Shown in pieces: positions 26,880-37,829 of a DNA stretch of 64,000 nucleotides; position 1 is the first letter of the stretch, and each line of letters begins with the position of its first letter. The notes below the pieces were generated by a model. It worked only from the letters and a program-made list of their open reading frames with translations. It was not told the origin of the DNA and did no database searches. Source of the DNA: Promerops cafer (lineage: Eukaryota; Chordata; Aves; Passeriformes; Nectariniidae); assembly GCA_013398275.1 (NCBI GenBank), contig VZSE01003047.1:743526-807525 (forward strand). The letters are read 5' to 3'. Position numbers and translations under genes: made by a program.

Positions 26880-27290
26880 GCAAAGACAAAGATCAAGACA
26901 AACCTACTCAGAACACAACGAAGATAAAAGGGAATCATAAAAAGAGACAGACAGAGGAAGAGAAAGTACAAGGAAAAAGAGAAGACAAAGAACAGGGAGA
27001 CACCAAAGAGGACACAGAACAAAGATAGGCAAAATGAAAAGACAAAGAAAAGTAAAGACAAAGAACAGAGATGATAGAGCACCACAAAATATGCAAGAGA
27101 GGCACAAAAGGGAAAAGGGGGGAAAACAGTGACTGAGAACAAAGGGCAGAGAACAGAGCAACAGCAGAAATGCACAGGAAGGGAGAAAAATGGGAGAGAA
27201 TTCAGCCAAGATGAGGCATGAAAAACAGCCCAAAGAACAAGCAAAAATAAACACAATGAGGAGAGAAAACAGCTAATCATCTTCTGATTT
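26880..27290. repeat. T-poor, purine-rich imperfect repeat tract
   Basis: About 400 bases with few T residues, built from variants of gacaaagaacag and aaagacaaagaaaag. The strong strand asymmetry creates a 211-codon Leu/Phe/Ser/Cys-rich frame on the minus strand, which I regard as spurious. Confidence 0.75.
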
Positions 27291-27689
27291 GCATTAAAAA
27301 ATAAGTCATGGGAACAGAGGCTTAGTGACAGAAATGTTGACAAGTTGAATGTCAAGATTTCTCGTGTCCTCTAAATTCAGTCAACCTGTCACTCCTTATG
27401 AAACTGGCTGTGGGAGAAGGGGAATGGGAGCTGAAGGATTAGTGCCTGTGTGGAAGGAATAGCAGGATCCAGTGCTGGCTACAGAAGCAATTTAGAGGGA
27501 AGTCCTTGCAAGCAAGAGATGCCCAAAAAGCAGCCAAAATCCCTTTTTAAAAGCAGGAGATCCATTTTTATGATGAACCAAGAAAATGCTCATCCTGTTC
27601 CTTCTGCAGCTTTGCAATAAAGGAGTGGCAGAAATTCCGATGTGCAAGTGTAACTGTACGTGTCTAATTTTAATATTTCTGTAGGCAGG

Positions 27690-27912
27690 ATTAGGTTGGA
27701 TCTCAGGGAAAGGTTCTTCCTCCAGAGGGTGCTGGCACTGCCCAGGCTCCCCAGGGCATGGGCACAGCCCCGAGGCTGCCAGAGCTCCAGGAGCCTTTGG
27801 ACAGCGCTGCCAGGGATGCACAGGGTGGGATTTTTGGGGTGTCTGTGCAGGGCCAGGAGCTGGACTGGATGATCCTTTTGGGATCCTTTCCAACTCAAGG
27901 TTAAGTCTATGA
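27690..27912 (+). mobile_element. CR1 LINE 3' fragment
   Basis: Begins ttaggttggatctcaggg, continues aaaggttcttcctccagagg, ccaggctccccagggcatgg and gagctggactggatgatcc, and ends tttccaactcaaggtt then tctatga. This is one of the best preserved copies here, truncated at the 5' end. Confidence 0.92.
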
Positions 27913-28277
27913 AAAATCATATTTTAAAATATAAGCTTTACTGAAGCAGTTCATAAAAACCCAGCCGTGGTAGAAACGCCAAGAGCTGTGGGTTTTGAGC
28001 TGGCCAAGAGAGTCTGTATGGAATTTAACTAGAGAGGCCACAGAGGCTTCAGTCCTGCTGCAAAAGCTGCACCAATAAATCATTTCCAAATCTTGACAAT
28101 GGGCAAAAAAAATAATTTATAAGAGGCACAGAAGTTCATGGTGAACATGAACACTCGGGAGGTTTGTGCATGCTACAGAAAGGTATAAAGGGCTGGAGGA
28201 TTCTGGGGTTTCCCTGTTGGCAAGAACAGCAGGAGGACACCAGAATGATGGAGCCAAGCCAGGCAGGGAAAAGTTGA

Positions 28278-28397
28278 GGCTGTCCCACCCCTGGCAGTGT
28301 CCAAGGCCAGGCTGGACAGGGCTTGGAGCAACCTGGGATAGTGGAAGGTGTCCCTGCCCATGGCAGGGGGTGGGACTGGATTGGCTTTAAGGTTCTT
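28278..28397 (+). mobile_element. CR1 LINE 3' fragment
   Basis: Reads gtccaaggccaggctggaca, gggcttggagcaacctggga, gtggaaggtgtccctgccca and tggcagggggtgggactgga, then ggctttaaggttctt. The extreme 3' tail (CCAACCC...ATTCTATGA) is lost. Same orientation as the copy 370 bp upstream but a different CR1 subregion. Confidence 0.9.
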
Positions 28398-31014
28398 CAC
28401 ATTTGCATTAACTCCTCATCTCCTTGATGGCCCATTGTGTTTCAAGGCAGAGGTCATGGACTGGGATGAAAATGTCATTTTTCAAATCTGAGACAAAAAA
28501 CTCTGATTTGTAAAACACACTTGGAAGAAACTCAAAAGGTGCAGGGTCCAGTTTGGTCTCATCAGACCAGATCTCCCAAGGGACCTCTGGACCTGGTCCT
28601 ACAGATGTTCCAAAGCATAAATTAAGAAAATAAAGTTCTCTTTCAGGTTTCTTGCAGACCAAAGGAGGTTCTGGAATTTCATTGGCCATACAAATGCAGA
28701 ATTGTACAACAGAAGTTTCTTGAGCTGTCACAGCTTTCCAAAACTGAACCTTCAAAGAATTTGTGTTATTTTTTGTACTGAAACACTACACTTAATCCAT
28801 ATACAGGATCAGCTGCCATGAAGCCTCAACTACCACTGATTTCATGTCTTCATCCCCGCTGCAATACATTGTCTATTATTTTATTGTAAATCATTTAGAT
28901 TTCTATGGAATTTGATGTCACTAATACACAGACCCATCCTCCCTGACTTTCCTCATCCCTCATTCTATGTGCTGGCAGCACAGAAAAACTGGTGTGCACT
29001 GGGTTAAATGCTTCCCACGCTGCTCCTTGGCTATATTTTATTTACCAGGATTTCTATAATGTGGGATATTTTTTTTTCCTTTTGAGATTTCCTCATTTCT
29101 TTCAGAACACTTTCACCTTATTTCCGGGCTGCTTTTCCCAAAGGGGCAAAGTGGAGGTTCAGAAACTTCACGTGAACTTCCTGAAAAAGAAACAGATCAC
29201 CTATTAAGAAACCCAAATGGAATGTGCTGTGAATATGGTTTAATATGTCCCAAAGAAAGAGCTGGCTCTAATCACAACGTAAGATCTAAAATTCATTGTT
29301 GTACTCAGTTTATTGATTTACTAACGTATTTATTATTTATGATTTCGATGGAATTCTATTTCCATTATTTGATTCAGGTTAATCAGGGGATAATGTGCTT
29401 CTTTTATATTTTCACCTAAAGACTCTTCAGGTGCTCAAGACTCATGTCCAGAACTGCAAATCAAATCCCCTTCTGTCCTGCAGTTATGGCTATTTCCTTC
29501 CAAAATTATGATCTGTTTAAAATCTACGGTTAATATTTGAATGAAATAGTTGCACACATACAAATTACATCTAAGGCAGAAAGGTTTTCGTGGGGCTCTG
29601 GCCTTTCAGGTGCTTTCACTGCTTTTAAAATGCTTGTAAGTGCTTTTGGGGATGTACCACTGCTCCTTTGCCCCAAAACTTCACTGGAGACATCGCTGCT
29701 GGCCACTGGATGTGCTCATCCCATCACTCCAGACCTTGGGAAGAACAAATCTGACAAAGGTCCTGCAGACAACACCTGTGAAGATGTATAAAACAACAAA
29801 ACAACTCACCAAGTCCTCAGGAACTTTTTGATTTGCTTGGCTTCAGAAAATTTTTGACATTATTTAACTCACAGATTGTGAACTTCCCAAATGTTCATTA
29901 TTCCTGTATCCCAGCACCAAACTTGTGATGCTGAATCACTGGTTTCCTTGGAGAACAGCAAATACTACTTGCAAGAGGTGACTAAAATTAATTCAGAATA
30001 TACAAGGTGAAGGAAAAAATCAGAAAATCGTTGCATCATTAAGGAAAATACTTCTAAGATCATCAAGTCCAGCCATTAACCCACCACTAGACCATGTCCC
30101 CAGGCACCATATCTACATGTTTTTTAAAAGGGAAATCAGAGAAATGAGATTTTCATGCCAGCTGACTTTATTCTACCCGAGAATATTCCCAGCATCAGTG
30201 GTACTTGATACAAGGCCTTGTAAGGTCTGGCTGGAAGTTCCTTTTAGCCCTTTTTATTAAAAGGACACTCTACCATCTGAGTCCCCATTGCTACAGTGCA
30301 AGCTTGGGGTGTCTGAAATAAATAAAGGTAGAAAACCCAACCCTAATAGGCTTGTAACTGGAGTAAACAAACAAACAAAAAAAAATTTGCCACAGCCTGG
30401 GGGTATTTCCAGAGACAGACAGAGGAACAGAGGCAGCTCTTGGACACCCCAGGAAAACAGAGAAAGCAAATTGGCTCCTCAGGATGTTTAAAGTCAATTT
30501 TCAGCCTCTGTTTTCCAGGATTTCCAGAGGTCAGAATGAGGATGCTCCTCCAAAACCTCTTTAGGGCCCATTCCCTTTAGGATATGTGAGGACCCACAAT
30601 CCTGCAACCAAAACTTCTCTATCTCACCTGAAGATGACATTGGTTCTATAGCACCTACAATGCAAAGAAACTGGGGGATAATCCCACTAATATTAATGGA
30701 AAAAAAAACCCTAAATCTGTAAATCTGTGCTTTTGCTAAATCTTTTGCTTCATTTTTCCACGACAAAAATGAACGCCGTGGGGAAGGCTTTGTGGACTTA
30801 GGAAAAGCAAGGGGAAACGGGCGGAGATGCAGGGGTGCAATTTAAACGTTATTATGTCTGAGTTAAATCTCTCCTCAAAAATTTGGCCCTGCACAAGGCT
30901 GAGCTCAGGCACAGCCCCAAACCACAGCTGTAAAAAAGCCTCGCTCGTTTGAAAGGTCCAGTTGTGCTGCGGGACAAACACGCGGCTCTTCCCGGCCCGG
31001 CCGCGCTTTTCTGC
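28398..31014. other. unassigned DNA except one CR1 fragment
   Basis: Apart from CR1 at 30040-30128, no gene or repeat is recognisable. The right end (30780-31014) becomes slightly CpG-richer (ccggcccggccgcgc). Confidence 0.5.
30040..30128 (-). mobile_element. CR1 LINE 3' fragment, diverged
   Basis: Contains agatcatcaagtccagccat, taacccaccactagaccatg and tccccaggcaccatatctac, typical of reversed CR1 of the 'aaccatgtccc' subfamily also seen at 46222. The terminal tail is decayed. Confidence 0.82.
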
Positions 31015-31780
31015 GCTACACTCTCTGAATTTTATAGTTGGAAAATGAGGGGCATCTTACCCAATTAGGTACTCCATAGCCTAATCAGCTCCTTCCCCGA
31101 CCAGCAGAATGTGATGTGCCTCGGCCCAGCTGTTCCCTGGTGGTGGTGTTGTCAGTCAGATTCTGCTGGAGAGAAAAGCGATGGAGAGCCGGGGACATTC
31201 CTGCACATCTGTTAGCTGGAAACAGGGAGAGTAAAGGATGCTACAGCAATTTCCAGGGACAATAAGGATTAGTTGCTCATCTGATACTAACAATGTGCAC
31301 CTTTCCCTCTTCTTTAGCGTGTCTGTCAAATAATGTAATTATTAAGGACCAACAATGTGGCTTTTTATGTGAACCAGCGCTGACTATGCTGGAGTATTGC
31401 ATTTTTAATTATTATGATGTTAAATGGCTTTAATTGCTGATGCTCTCCTGATTCACAGAGCATTTTTATAACATTTATTAAAAAAAGGCCAAAGTTTATT
31501 TTACAGTCTGCAATAAAGCAGAACACAAAACCCAGCAATTGGCTCAATGAGCCCAACACATTAGTTCTATACACAGACTGCATATTATTCTTGCTCTATA
31601 AGTGATGTGAAAAGCAAAATTGAAGTCCTGCACAAAATTTGATCATCTTACTTAATAACAACAGATGCTCAGAGCGGTGGCATTTTGAAAAGAGCTCTGT
31701 ATGCTACTGGTTATTAAATGGCAGGACATTTGGCATCCTCCAGCATTATACCATTTGAAAACCATGGAGTCACATAAATA
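31015..31780. promoter_or_regulatory. candidate conserved non-coding block, long
   Basis: Repeat-free 765 bp with ttacccaattaggtactcc, gtctgtcaaataatgtaatt (TGTCA Meis/TGIF-like next to ATTA), accaacaatgtggc (Sox-like) and tattgcatttttaattat (octamer-like). Among the best enhancer candidates here. Confidence 0.42.
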
Positions 31781-32616
31781 GCCGATGAGAGCTGAGAGAA
31801 AAAAAAAAAGCCAGCTCCTGTCTGCATAGCAAAACTCATTTCATTTAAAATATTTAAAATGAGCAGGCTGCCTTTCAAAAGAAAAGTCCAGAAAACTTAG
31901 GGGAGGGGGAGCTTCCCTTTTATCTGGGAAATACAGGAAAGCAAATATGTTGGGAGGAAGAGAAGAAATGGTTCAACAGCACGACTGATCAGCCTTAACT
32001 GAGAATGCTAATGGCTTCTGCTGCTTTGTGTCAGGAGCTCAGTGCAGTTTGGGAAAGGCTCTGGCACCAAATTTCCTCCTTGATTTAAAAAGGAAAATAT
32101 TGGCAATACGTAGGCAAATTACCATAAATGCAGGACGGATCAACAACGCGTGGGGATCATTTTAATGGAGCAATTCCTATTCCAAAAAGGGGAATCACCA
32201 AAGACAGCGGCTCACTTTCTTTGTAGGATAAATTGTCCTCACACAACATGTGCTGACTGCAGAGTTACACCGTTGTTAGATCCATATCTACTCTAAAAAG
32301 TTCTAATCGAGTTGATGAGCACATAGAGTGGAGTGTTCTCATTTTTATTTCAGTTTAAGAATGACTCTGCTCCACCTTTATCAAGGCAAAAACCATCAGG
32401 GATGCATTTGCCCATCATGTTTTACTTAGAACAGCTAATTCTACATACTGTTCCAAGGAATACCATTTTGTTCCACAGAATACCAGCAAAGCTGTGAATA
32501 AATACCTATATTAGGTATTTTTACAATAAAAAAATAAAATTAAATATCAATTAAAAAACCCCAAATACACAGCGGGTTTGCCTGCAAGCTGAAGGAAGGA
32601 TTCACTGTGCTATAAT
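31781..32616. other. unassigned AT-rich DNA before the gap
   Basis: Includes a 9-bp-arm palindrome (32500-32520, aaatacctatattaggtatt) and a short A run. No gene seen. Confidence 0.5.
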
Positions 32617-32631
32617 GGGGGGGGGGGGGGG
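32617..32631. repeat. G15 homopolymer at gap edge
   Basis: Fifteen consecutive G residues five bases before the large N gap; a plausible cause of sequencing dropout. Confidence 0.95.
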
Positions 32632-32636
32632 TCTGT

Positions 32637-33512
32637 NNNNNNNNNNNNNNNNNNNNNNNNNNNNNNNNNNNNNNNNNNNNNNNNNNNNNNNNNNNNNNNN
32701 NNNNNNNNNNNNNNNNNNNNNNNNNNNNNNNNNNNNNNNNNNNNNNNNNNNNNNNNNNNNNNNNNNNNNNNNNNNNNNNNNNNNNNNNNNNNNNNNNNNN
32801 NNNNNNNNNNNNNNNNNNNNNNNNNNNNNNNNNNNNNNNNNNNNNNNNNNNNNNNNNNNNNNNNNNNNNNNNNNNNNNNNNNNNNNNNNNNNNNNNNNNN
32901 NNNNNNNNNNNNNNNNNNNNNNNNNNNNNNNNNNNNNNNNNNNNNNNNNNNNNNNNNNNNNNNNNNNNNNNNNNNNNNNNNNNNNNNNNNNNNNNNNNNN
33001 NNNNNNNNNNNNNNNNNNNNNNNNNNNNNNNNNNNNNNNNNNNNNNNNNNNNNNNNNNNNNNNNNNNNNNNNNNNNNNNNNNNNNNNNNNNNNNNNNNNN
33101 NNNNNNNNNNNNNNNNNNNNNNNNNNNNNNNNNNNNNNNNNNNNNNNNNNNNNNNNNNNNNNNNNNNNNNNNNNNNNNNNNNNNNNNNNNNNNNNNNNNN
33201 NNNNNNNNNNNNNNNNNNNNNNNNNNNNNNNNNNNNNNNNNNNNNNNNNNNNNNNNNNNNNNNNNNNNNNNNNNNNNNNNNNNNNNNNNNNNNNNNNNNN
33301 NNNNNNNNNNNNNNNNNNNNNNNNNNNNNNNNNNNNNNNNNNNNNNNNNNNNNNNNNNNNNNNNNNNNNNNNNNNNNNNNNNNNNNNNNNNNNNNNNNNN
33401 NNNNNNNNNNNNNNNNNNNNNNNNNNNNNNNNNNNNNNNNNNNNNNNNNNNNNNNNNNNNNNNNNNNNNNNNNNNNNNNNNNNNNNNNNNNNNNNNNNNN
33501 NNNNNNNNNNNN
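32637..33512. other. assembly gap, 876 N
   Basis: The content is unknown. Open frames of 300 or more residues spanning it consist of undetermined residues and carry no information. Confidence 0.99.
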
Positions 33513-33524
33513 ATTATTATTATT

Positions 33525-33568
<44 letters not shown>
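33513..33568. repeat. (ATT)5-(AAT)13 self-complementary microsatellite
   Basis: Five ATT units switch at about 33528 to about thirteen AAT units, so the two halves are reverse complements and can fold back. It abuts the right edge of the large gap. Confidence 0.95.
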
Positions 33569-33569
<1 letters not shown>

Positions 33570-33865
33570 CTTCAGTAACATGAAAAGAAAAAGGGAGGAA
33601 AAATGAAGTGAAAATGCCAATCAATTCTTTGCTTCCACTCCTGCAAGGCTCCTGCCCTGACCTACTGCCTGAAAGAGCATCTCAAGAGCAGGTGGAGACC
33701 AAGCCCAGCTGAGAAGGAGGAGTTACTCACAGACTGCTCAAGTTTTAACTAAACAAAACCCCAAACAAGTTATTTCTTGAAAAATGTTATTTTGGGGGAT
33801 ATATTCTTCAAGCCTGTCAGTGAGGTGTTTCCTCACACTGAACAGTAGAATTCAGGACTCAGGGT

Positions 33866-33913
33866 ATGAGATATTCAGAAAATGAGATATTCAGCATATG
33901 AGACATTCAGGAC
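33866..33913. repeat. 16-bp tandem repeat, 3 copies
   Basis: Units begin at 33866, 33882 and 33898 (atgagatattcagaaa, atgagatattcagcat, atgagacattcaggac). Short local tandem array, no match to a known family. Confidence 0.85.
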
Positions 33914-34035
33914 ACCACTCAGCTTGTGGCACTGACCACCCTCAACCCAAGAGCCCAAAGTTTAGGACAGCCTCTCTTTGTCTGTTTGCTCAGCCAAGTC
34001 CACGACTCCTCCACTAGTGCACAGGTCTTGTAGGA

Positions 34036-34098
34036 CTTTCAGGAGTTAGACTGATAATCCTTCTGGGTCCCTTCCAACTCAGAATAATCTGGGATTTT
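34036..34098 (+). mobile_element. CR1 LINE 3'-end remnant
   Basis: Reads gttagactgataatccttct, gggtcccttccaactcagaa and taatctgggatttt, a recognisable decayed CR1 3' end. Upstream sequence to about 33914 may belong to the same element but is too diverged to assign. Confidence 0.75.
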
Positions 34099-35079
34099 GT
34101 TTTCTGCATTCAGTCCAGCTGAGTTAGGAATGGAGTATGACAATGAGAAGGCTCAAGCATAAAACTTCTGGAGCAAAGCATAGAAAGTGAGAAGTGTGAA
34201 TTTGGATGTGGTAGCAGATACTCAGCACTTTCAGGTTTTGGCCCAAGCTCTCCCCAGAGGGAGATTAAAACCTCCCTGTGAGCAAAGGTTTGAATTATGT
34301 CAGTACACTAAAGATATTTAATAAAAACTTGCAATAAAAAAAACCCAAAACATAAACCCAGGCTCAACTTGTGGGAGTCAGAACATCCTTCCAGCCCAAG
34401 CAGCCTCATTTTTAGATAAAGCTGTGCAGCTCTAAAAGGAAATACCTCAAGGTTGCTGTGCTTTGGAGCGATTACTTCCCCATCACAACTTCATACCCCT
34501 TTCAACACGAGCATGGAAGAAATAAGGAGATTTCTTGTTCTTTATTTCCTGTAAGGAACAATGCCATGTTTCACACAATGCCTTGTTAAATACAAAGTCA
34601 TCGGGCAAACTGCCTTTAAACCCATCATATATAATGAAATGTTTCATCTGGAACAGGAATTGTTTTTCCAATTCCGAGTTTTACTCTCTCCTTGGCTTTT
34701 TCCTCTTTCCCTTCTTATTTTCTTCCCACAGTTTATAGACAGTCTGTTAATCTACTCAGACCTACAGTACTGAAAGCTCTTCTCACTCAGGGAGTCACCC
34801 CTGGAAGTGTATTTTTGCCTTAAAAGTCAAGTTCAGACCTAATCACCACTTAAATAGCACAAGGAGACCAAGGCAATATCATTGCTATTCAAGTTACTTA
34901 GTCCTTTGCTCAAGAAAAATTCTTCCCTAGACTATTCCCTCACAGAATTGAACCCATTGGTTTGAAACTGAGATGAAGTTTTCCCTCTAAAAGATTAACT
35001 TAATTAAATTAAATTCAAATTCCATTCAAAGAAATTCTCCAATTCTGGAAAATCTTATGGTTCACGTTACACCTTAAGT

Positions 35080-35136
35080 GATTCCAACAGCCCTTTCTGG
35101 CCTGGTGGAGCTTGATGTGTCTATGATTCTGTGAAA
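35080..35136 (+). mobile_element. possible CR1 3' tail remnant
   Basis: The sequence agccctttctggcctggtgg followed by tctatgattctgtga resembles the end of CR1, including the ATTCTATGA-type tail, but the body is not recognisable. Weak call. Confidence 0.3.
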
Positions 35137-35348
35137 TTGCTTAACAGATTAATTAAGAATGGCAAAGCCTAGGTCAACCTTCAAAGCTGAACTGCTGTCT
35201 CTTACCTTGGTTTTTTCTGTGACACCAAGGAACTTTATTTCTTTGTCCTGTTGTAAAAACACTGGCACAGGAATTACTGGGTTGTGCTTTTCTTTCAAAT
35301 ACCAGGACCCCTAAAAGTGCCTCCTCTTGGTCCATCGAGGTCATTTGT

Positions 35349-35562
35349 TTGCAGAACATTCTTCCGCCAGTGGGTGGTCGGGCCCTGGAACAGGCTCCCC
35401 AAGGAATTGTTTATGGCACGAGCCTGCCAGAGAAGAATTTTCCAAGAAGAGCTTGGAAAACGCACCCAGGCGGATTTGTTGGGGTGTCCTGATCAGGACC
35501 AGGAGCTGGACTCAATGATCCCTGCAGGTCCCCTCCACCTCAGGATATTCTGATCCTATGAA
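35349..35562 (+). mobile_element. CR1 LINE 3' fragment
   Basis: The run agaacattcttccgccagtg, ccctggaacaggctccccaa, gaccaggagctggactcaat, gatccctgcaggtcccctcc, ending ttctgatcctatgaa, follows the CR1 order from '(g)gaacaggctccc' to the ATTCTATGA tail. Confidence 0.9.
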
Positions 35563-36838
35563 CAGCCCCCAAGCAGCTCCTCTCAGCACTTCAGGGACTT
35601 GAGCAAGCTGGGAAAGGCAATCAGCAGCTTCAGGAGCTGGAAACCTGATCTGCAAGCCAAAACTGGACTGCAGGAGGATTCACAGGAGCAAATACCCCAC
35701 AGAAGGTGTTCGTGGCTCTGTGGCTGGATCAATTCCATTCCTACACAAGCTTTTCTTGTAACAAACTCTCTGCAAATGACCAGCCAGGCTCTGTGACCTA
35801 GCCTTTGATCTCATGAATTGCACCTCAGGTTGCTTCCTCCTTGGTAGTCACGGCTCTCTTGTCTCACCTGATGTTTGAAGAGATCTAAAGATTAGACCTC
35901 TTAACGGCACACTGTGTTCACTATACAAATTATTGATCCTCGGTTTTAGACCATTTTTCTCACCCTCTCCTGGAGTGAATTGAGAACAAAATACAGCTGA
36001 TAATATGTGCCCTTTCCTCAACCAACAGAACACTTGGGTTACAATCTCACAGGACGTTTCCATCATTATCTGGCTCCCCACAACCAGTAACAGTCAGGTT
36101 TTGAGAAGCAGAACAGCCCTCACTGATAGTCTGAGACATTAACTGTCTCTCTGTAATAGCTGCATATCTGAATTCTATAATAGAATCTGGATTATACATT
36201 TTCTGTATTTGTTTTCACCTTTCTTTTAGCAGAAAATAAACTCTCTGAGCCAAGCTACAAACTTGGCTGTTGTTCTGACTTCTGTTTCCAGGAGATCCAT
36301 CAATACACTAAAATTAAGCTTACACAGCAAAAGCCTTCTTTTTCAGGTGTCTTCTATGGAAAAAGCCCATTACTCTATGAAAATGAAGATTTGATCCTTA
36401 TTTGCATGGCAGGATTTACCACAGAGCATTTGGAGTAGGAAAGCTGTTACAGTGAAAGCAAAATGCATTTGGGAAGAACCAGTGTTATCCCAAAAACAAC
36501 CTAATGAATGCCCATCGAGTGCTTGATTTATTGGTCCTTCCCTGCATAATCCTGCCCTGTTCAAGGAGCTAAAAGACCTTTTTCAGGCACTTGTTTTCCT
36601 CCACCACTTTGCTGTATCCTCCACAAGCTCAAGAAAAACAGATCCTGACCCAAGATCATCATTGCACTGACATGTGCTGCCTTTATGTGTTCAAACCATC
36701 TCAACTAAAATGACCTCGAGGTTTTTTCCCTAGGAATGTACAAAACCCTCCTTGACAGAAGCTGCTTTGGGCCACCAAGGCCAGGAGCAGCAAGGAAGAG
36801 AGGCTGAGCTGCACCAGGCTCCGTGCACACTTTTACAA
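35563..36838. other. unassigned DNA between CR1 fragments
   Basis: No coding, RNA or known repeat features recognised. Confidence 0.5.
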
Positions 36839-36908
36839 TGGTTTGGAGCTGGATAAAAGGAGTTAATGATCTTAAAGGTCTCTTCCAACCTTCAGGATTC
36901 TATGAGAA
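36839..36908 (+). mobile_element. CR1 LINE 3'-terminal fragment
   Basis: Reads gagttaatgatcttaaaggt, ctcttccaaccttcaggatt, ctatgagaa: the last ~70 bp of CR1. It lies 55 bp upstream of, and in the same orientation as, a CR1 body fragment that lacks its own 3' end (36964-37558). Confidence 0.85.
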
Positions 36909-36963
36909 GAACTTACTGGACGTGCTGAAGGTGCCACATCTCCAAGTCCTGTGCAGCACAAAA

Positions 36964-37558
36964 GGGTTGGAGCATCTCCGTGCCCAGGAAAGGCTGAGGG
37001 AGCTGGGGCTGCTCAGCCTGGAGAGGAGCCCCAGCTGAGAGGGGCCCTCAGCCCTGGGTGTCTCTGTGTGTCCCTGTCTGTCCCTGTGTGCCCCTGTCTG
37101 TCCCTGGGTGTGTCCCGGGGTGTCCCAGGGTGTCCCTGTCTGTCCCTGTCTGTCCCTGGGTGTCCCTGTCTGTCCCTGGGTGTTCCTGGGTGTCCCTGTC
37201 TGTCCCTGTCTGTCCCTGAGTGTCCCTGCGTGTCCCTGGGTGTCCCAGTCTGTCCCAGTCTGTCCCTGTCTGTTCCTGTCTGTCCCTGGGTGTCCCTGTC
37301 TGTCCCTGGGTGTCCCTGGCTGTCCCTGGCTGTCCCAGTGTGTCCCAGTCTGTCCCTGGCTGTCCCTGGCTGTCCCTGTGTGCAGGGAGGTCAGAGCAGG
37401 CCCAGGCTCTGCTCCGGGCCCAGTGATGGCTCCAGAGCCACGGGCAGGGCCTGAGCCCAGGAGCTGCCCCTGCACAGGAGGCAGAACTTCTGCCCTGGGC
37501 AGTGCCAGCCCTGAGCAGAGCCCAGAGAGGCTGTGGAGTGTCCTCCCGGGGGATACTT
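36964..37558 (+). mobile_element. CR1 LINE body fragment interrupted by a minisatellite
   Basis: The left part (36964-37052) reads gttggagcatctccgtgccc, aggaaaggctgagggagctg, gggctgctcagcctggagag and gctgagaggggccctca, standard internal CR1. The right part (37385-37558) resumes with gaggtcagagcaggcccagg, ggcagaacttctgccctggg, cccagagaggctgtggagtg and tcctcccgggggatactt, the expected following region. The CR1 text between (a 'cctcatcaatgtctataaat'-type segment) is replaced by about 330 bp of 10-bp repeats. The 3' end is missing after 37558. Confidence 0.85.
37053..37384. repeat. 10-bp minisatellite inside CR1, G-quadruplex-capable
   Basis: About 33 units of tgtccctgtc and tgtccctggg with variants such as tgtcccagtc and tgtccctggc. 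The minus strand carries GGG runs every 10 bases (GGG, 7-nt loop, GGG, 7-nt loop, GGG), meeting the usual G-quadruplex spacing rule over long stretches. Pseudo-ORFs rich in VPVCPCLSL or in Gln/Gly/Thr/Asp come from this repeat. Confidence 0.95.
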
Positions 37559-37829
37559 AGCCCCACCCAGAGGTGCTACACCTGCTACCTCTCTCTTCAC
37601 TGACATAAAGATGTCTTTGGTGAGGAGAGGGATGCAGAGAACAGGCTAAGCACAGATACAGAGGAGTCAGCACAAACTTCAGCTGGACTGTGCACCACAC
37701 ACGTTTTCCCAGCAGTAGGAAGAATCTGTGACTTTACATAAGAGAAAGGTCCTCTTTTACAGCCCAAACACCATCATTTGATACTCAGCAGCTGGATACA
37801 GTACAAGTCAGCCCTGGTGTAAAATATGA

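Noticed and set aside
26720..27355. 211-codon minus-strand frame with many Leu/Phe/Cys, resembling a membrane protein
   Set aside because: The hydrophobicity comes from a T-rich complement of a purine tract; no conserved motif or gene context.
32610..33620. Open frames of over 300 codons on both strands
   Set aside because: They are almost entirely undetermined bases from the 876-N gap.
37053..37384. CRISPR-like regular array
   Set aside because: Units are 10 bp with no unique spacers, in a bird-type genome; it is a minisatellite.
36900..37566. Frames of 160-190 codons rich in VPVCPCLSL or in Gln/Gly/Thr/Asp
   Set aside because: Translation of the 10-bp minisatellite inside CR1; all frames stay open because the unit lacks stop codons.
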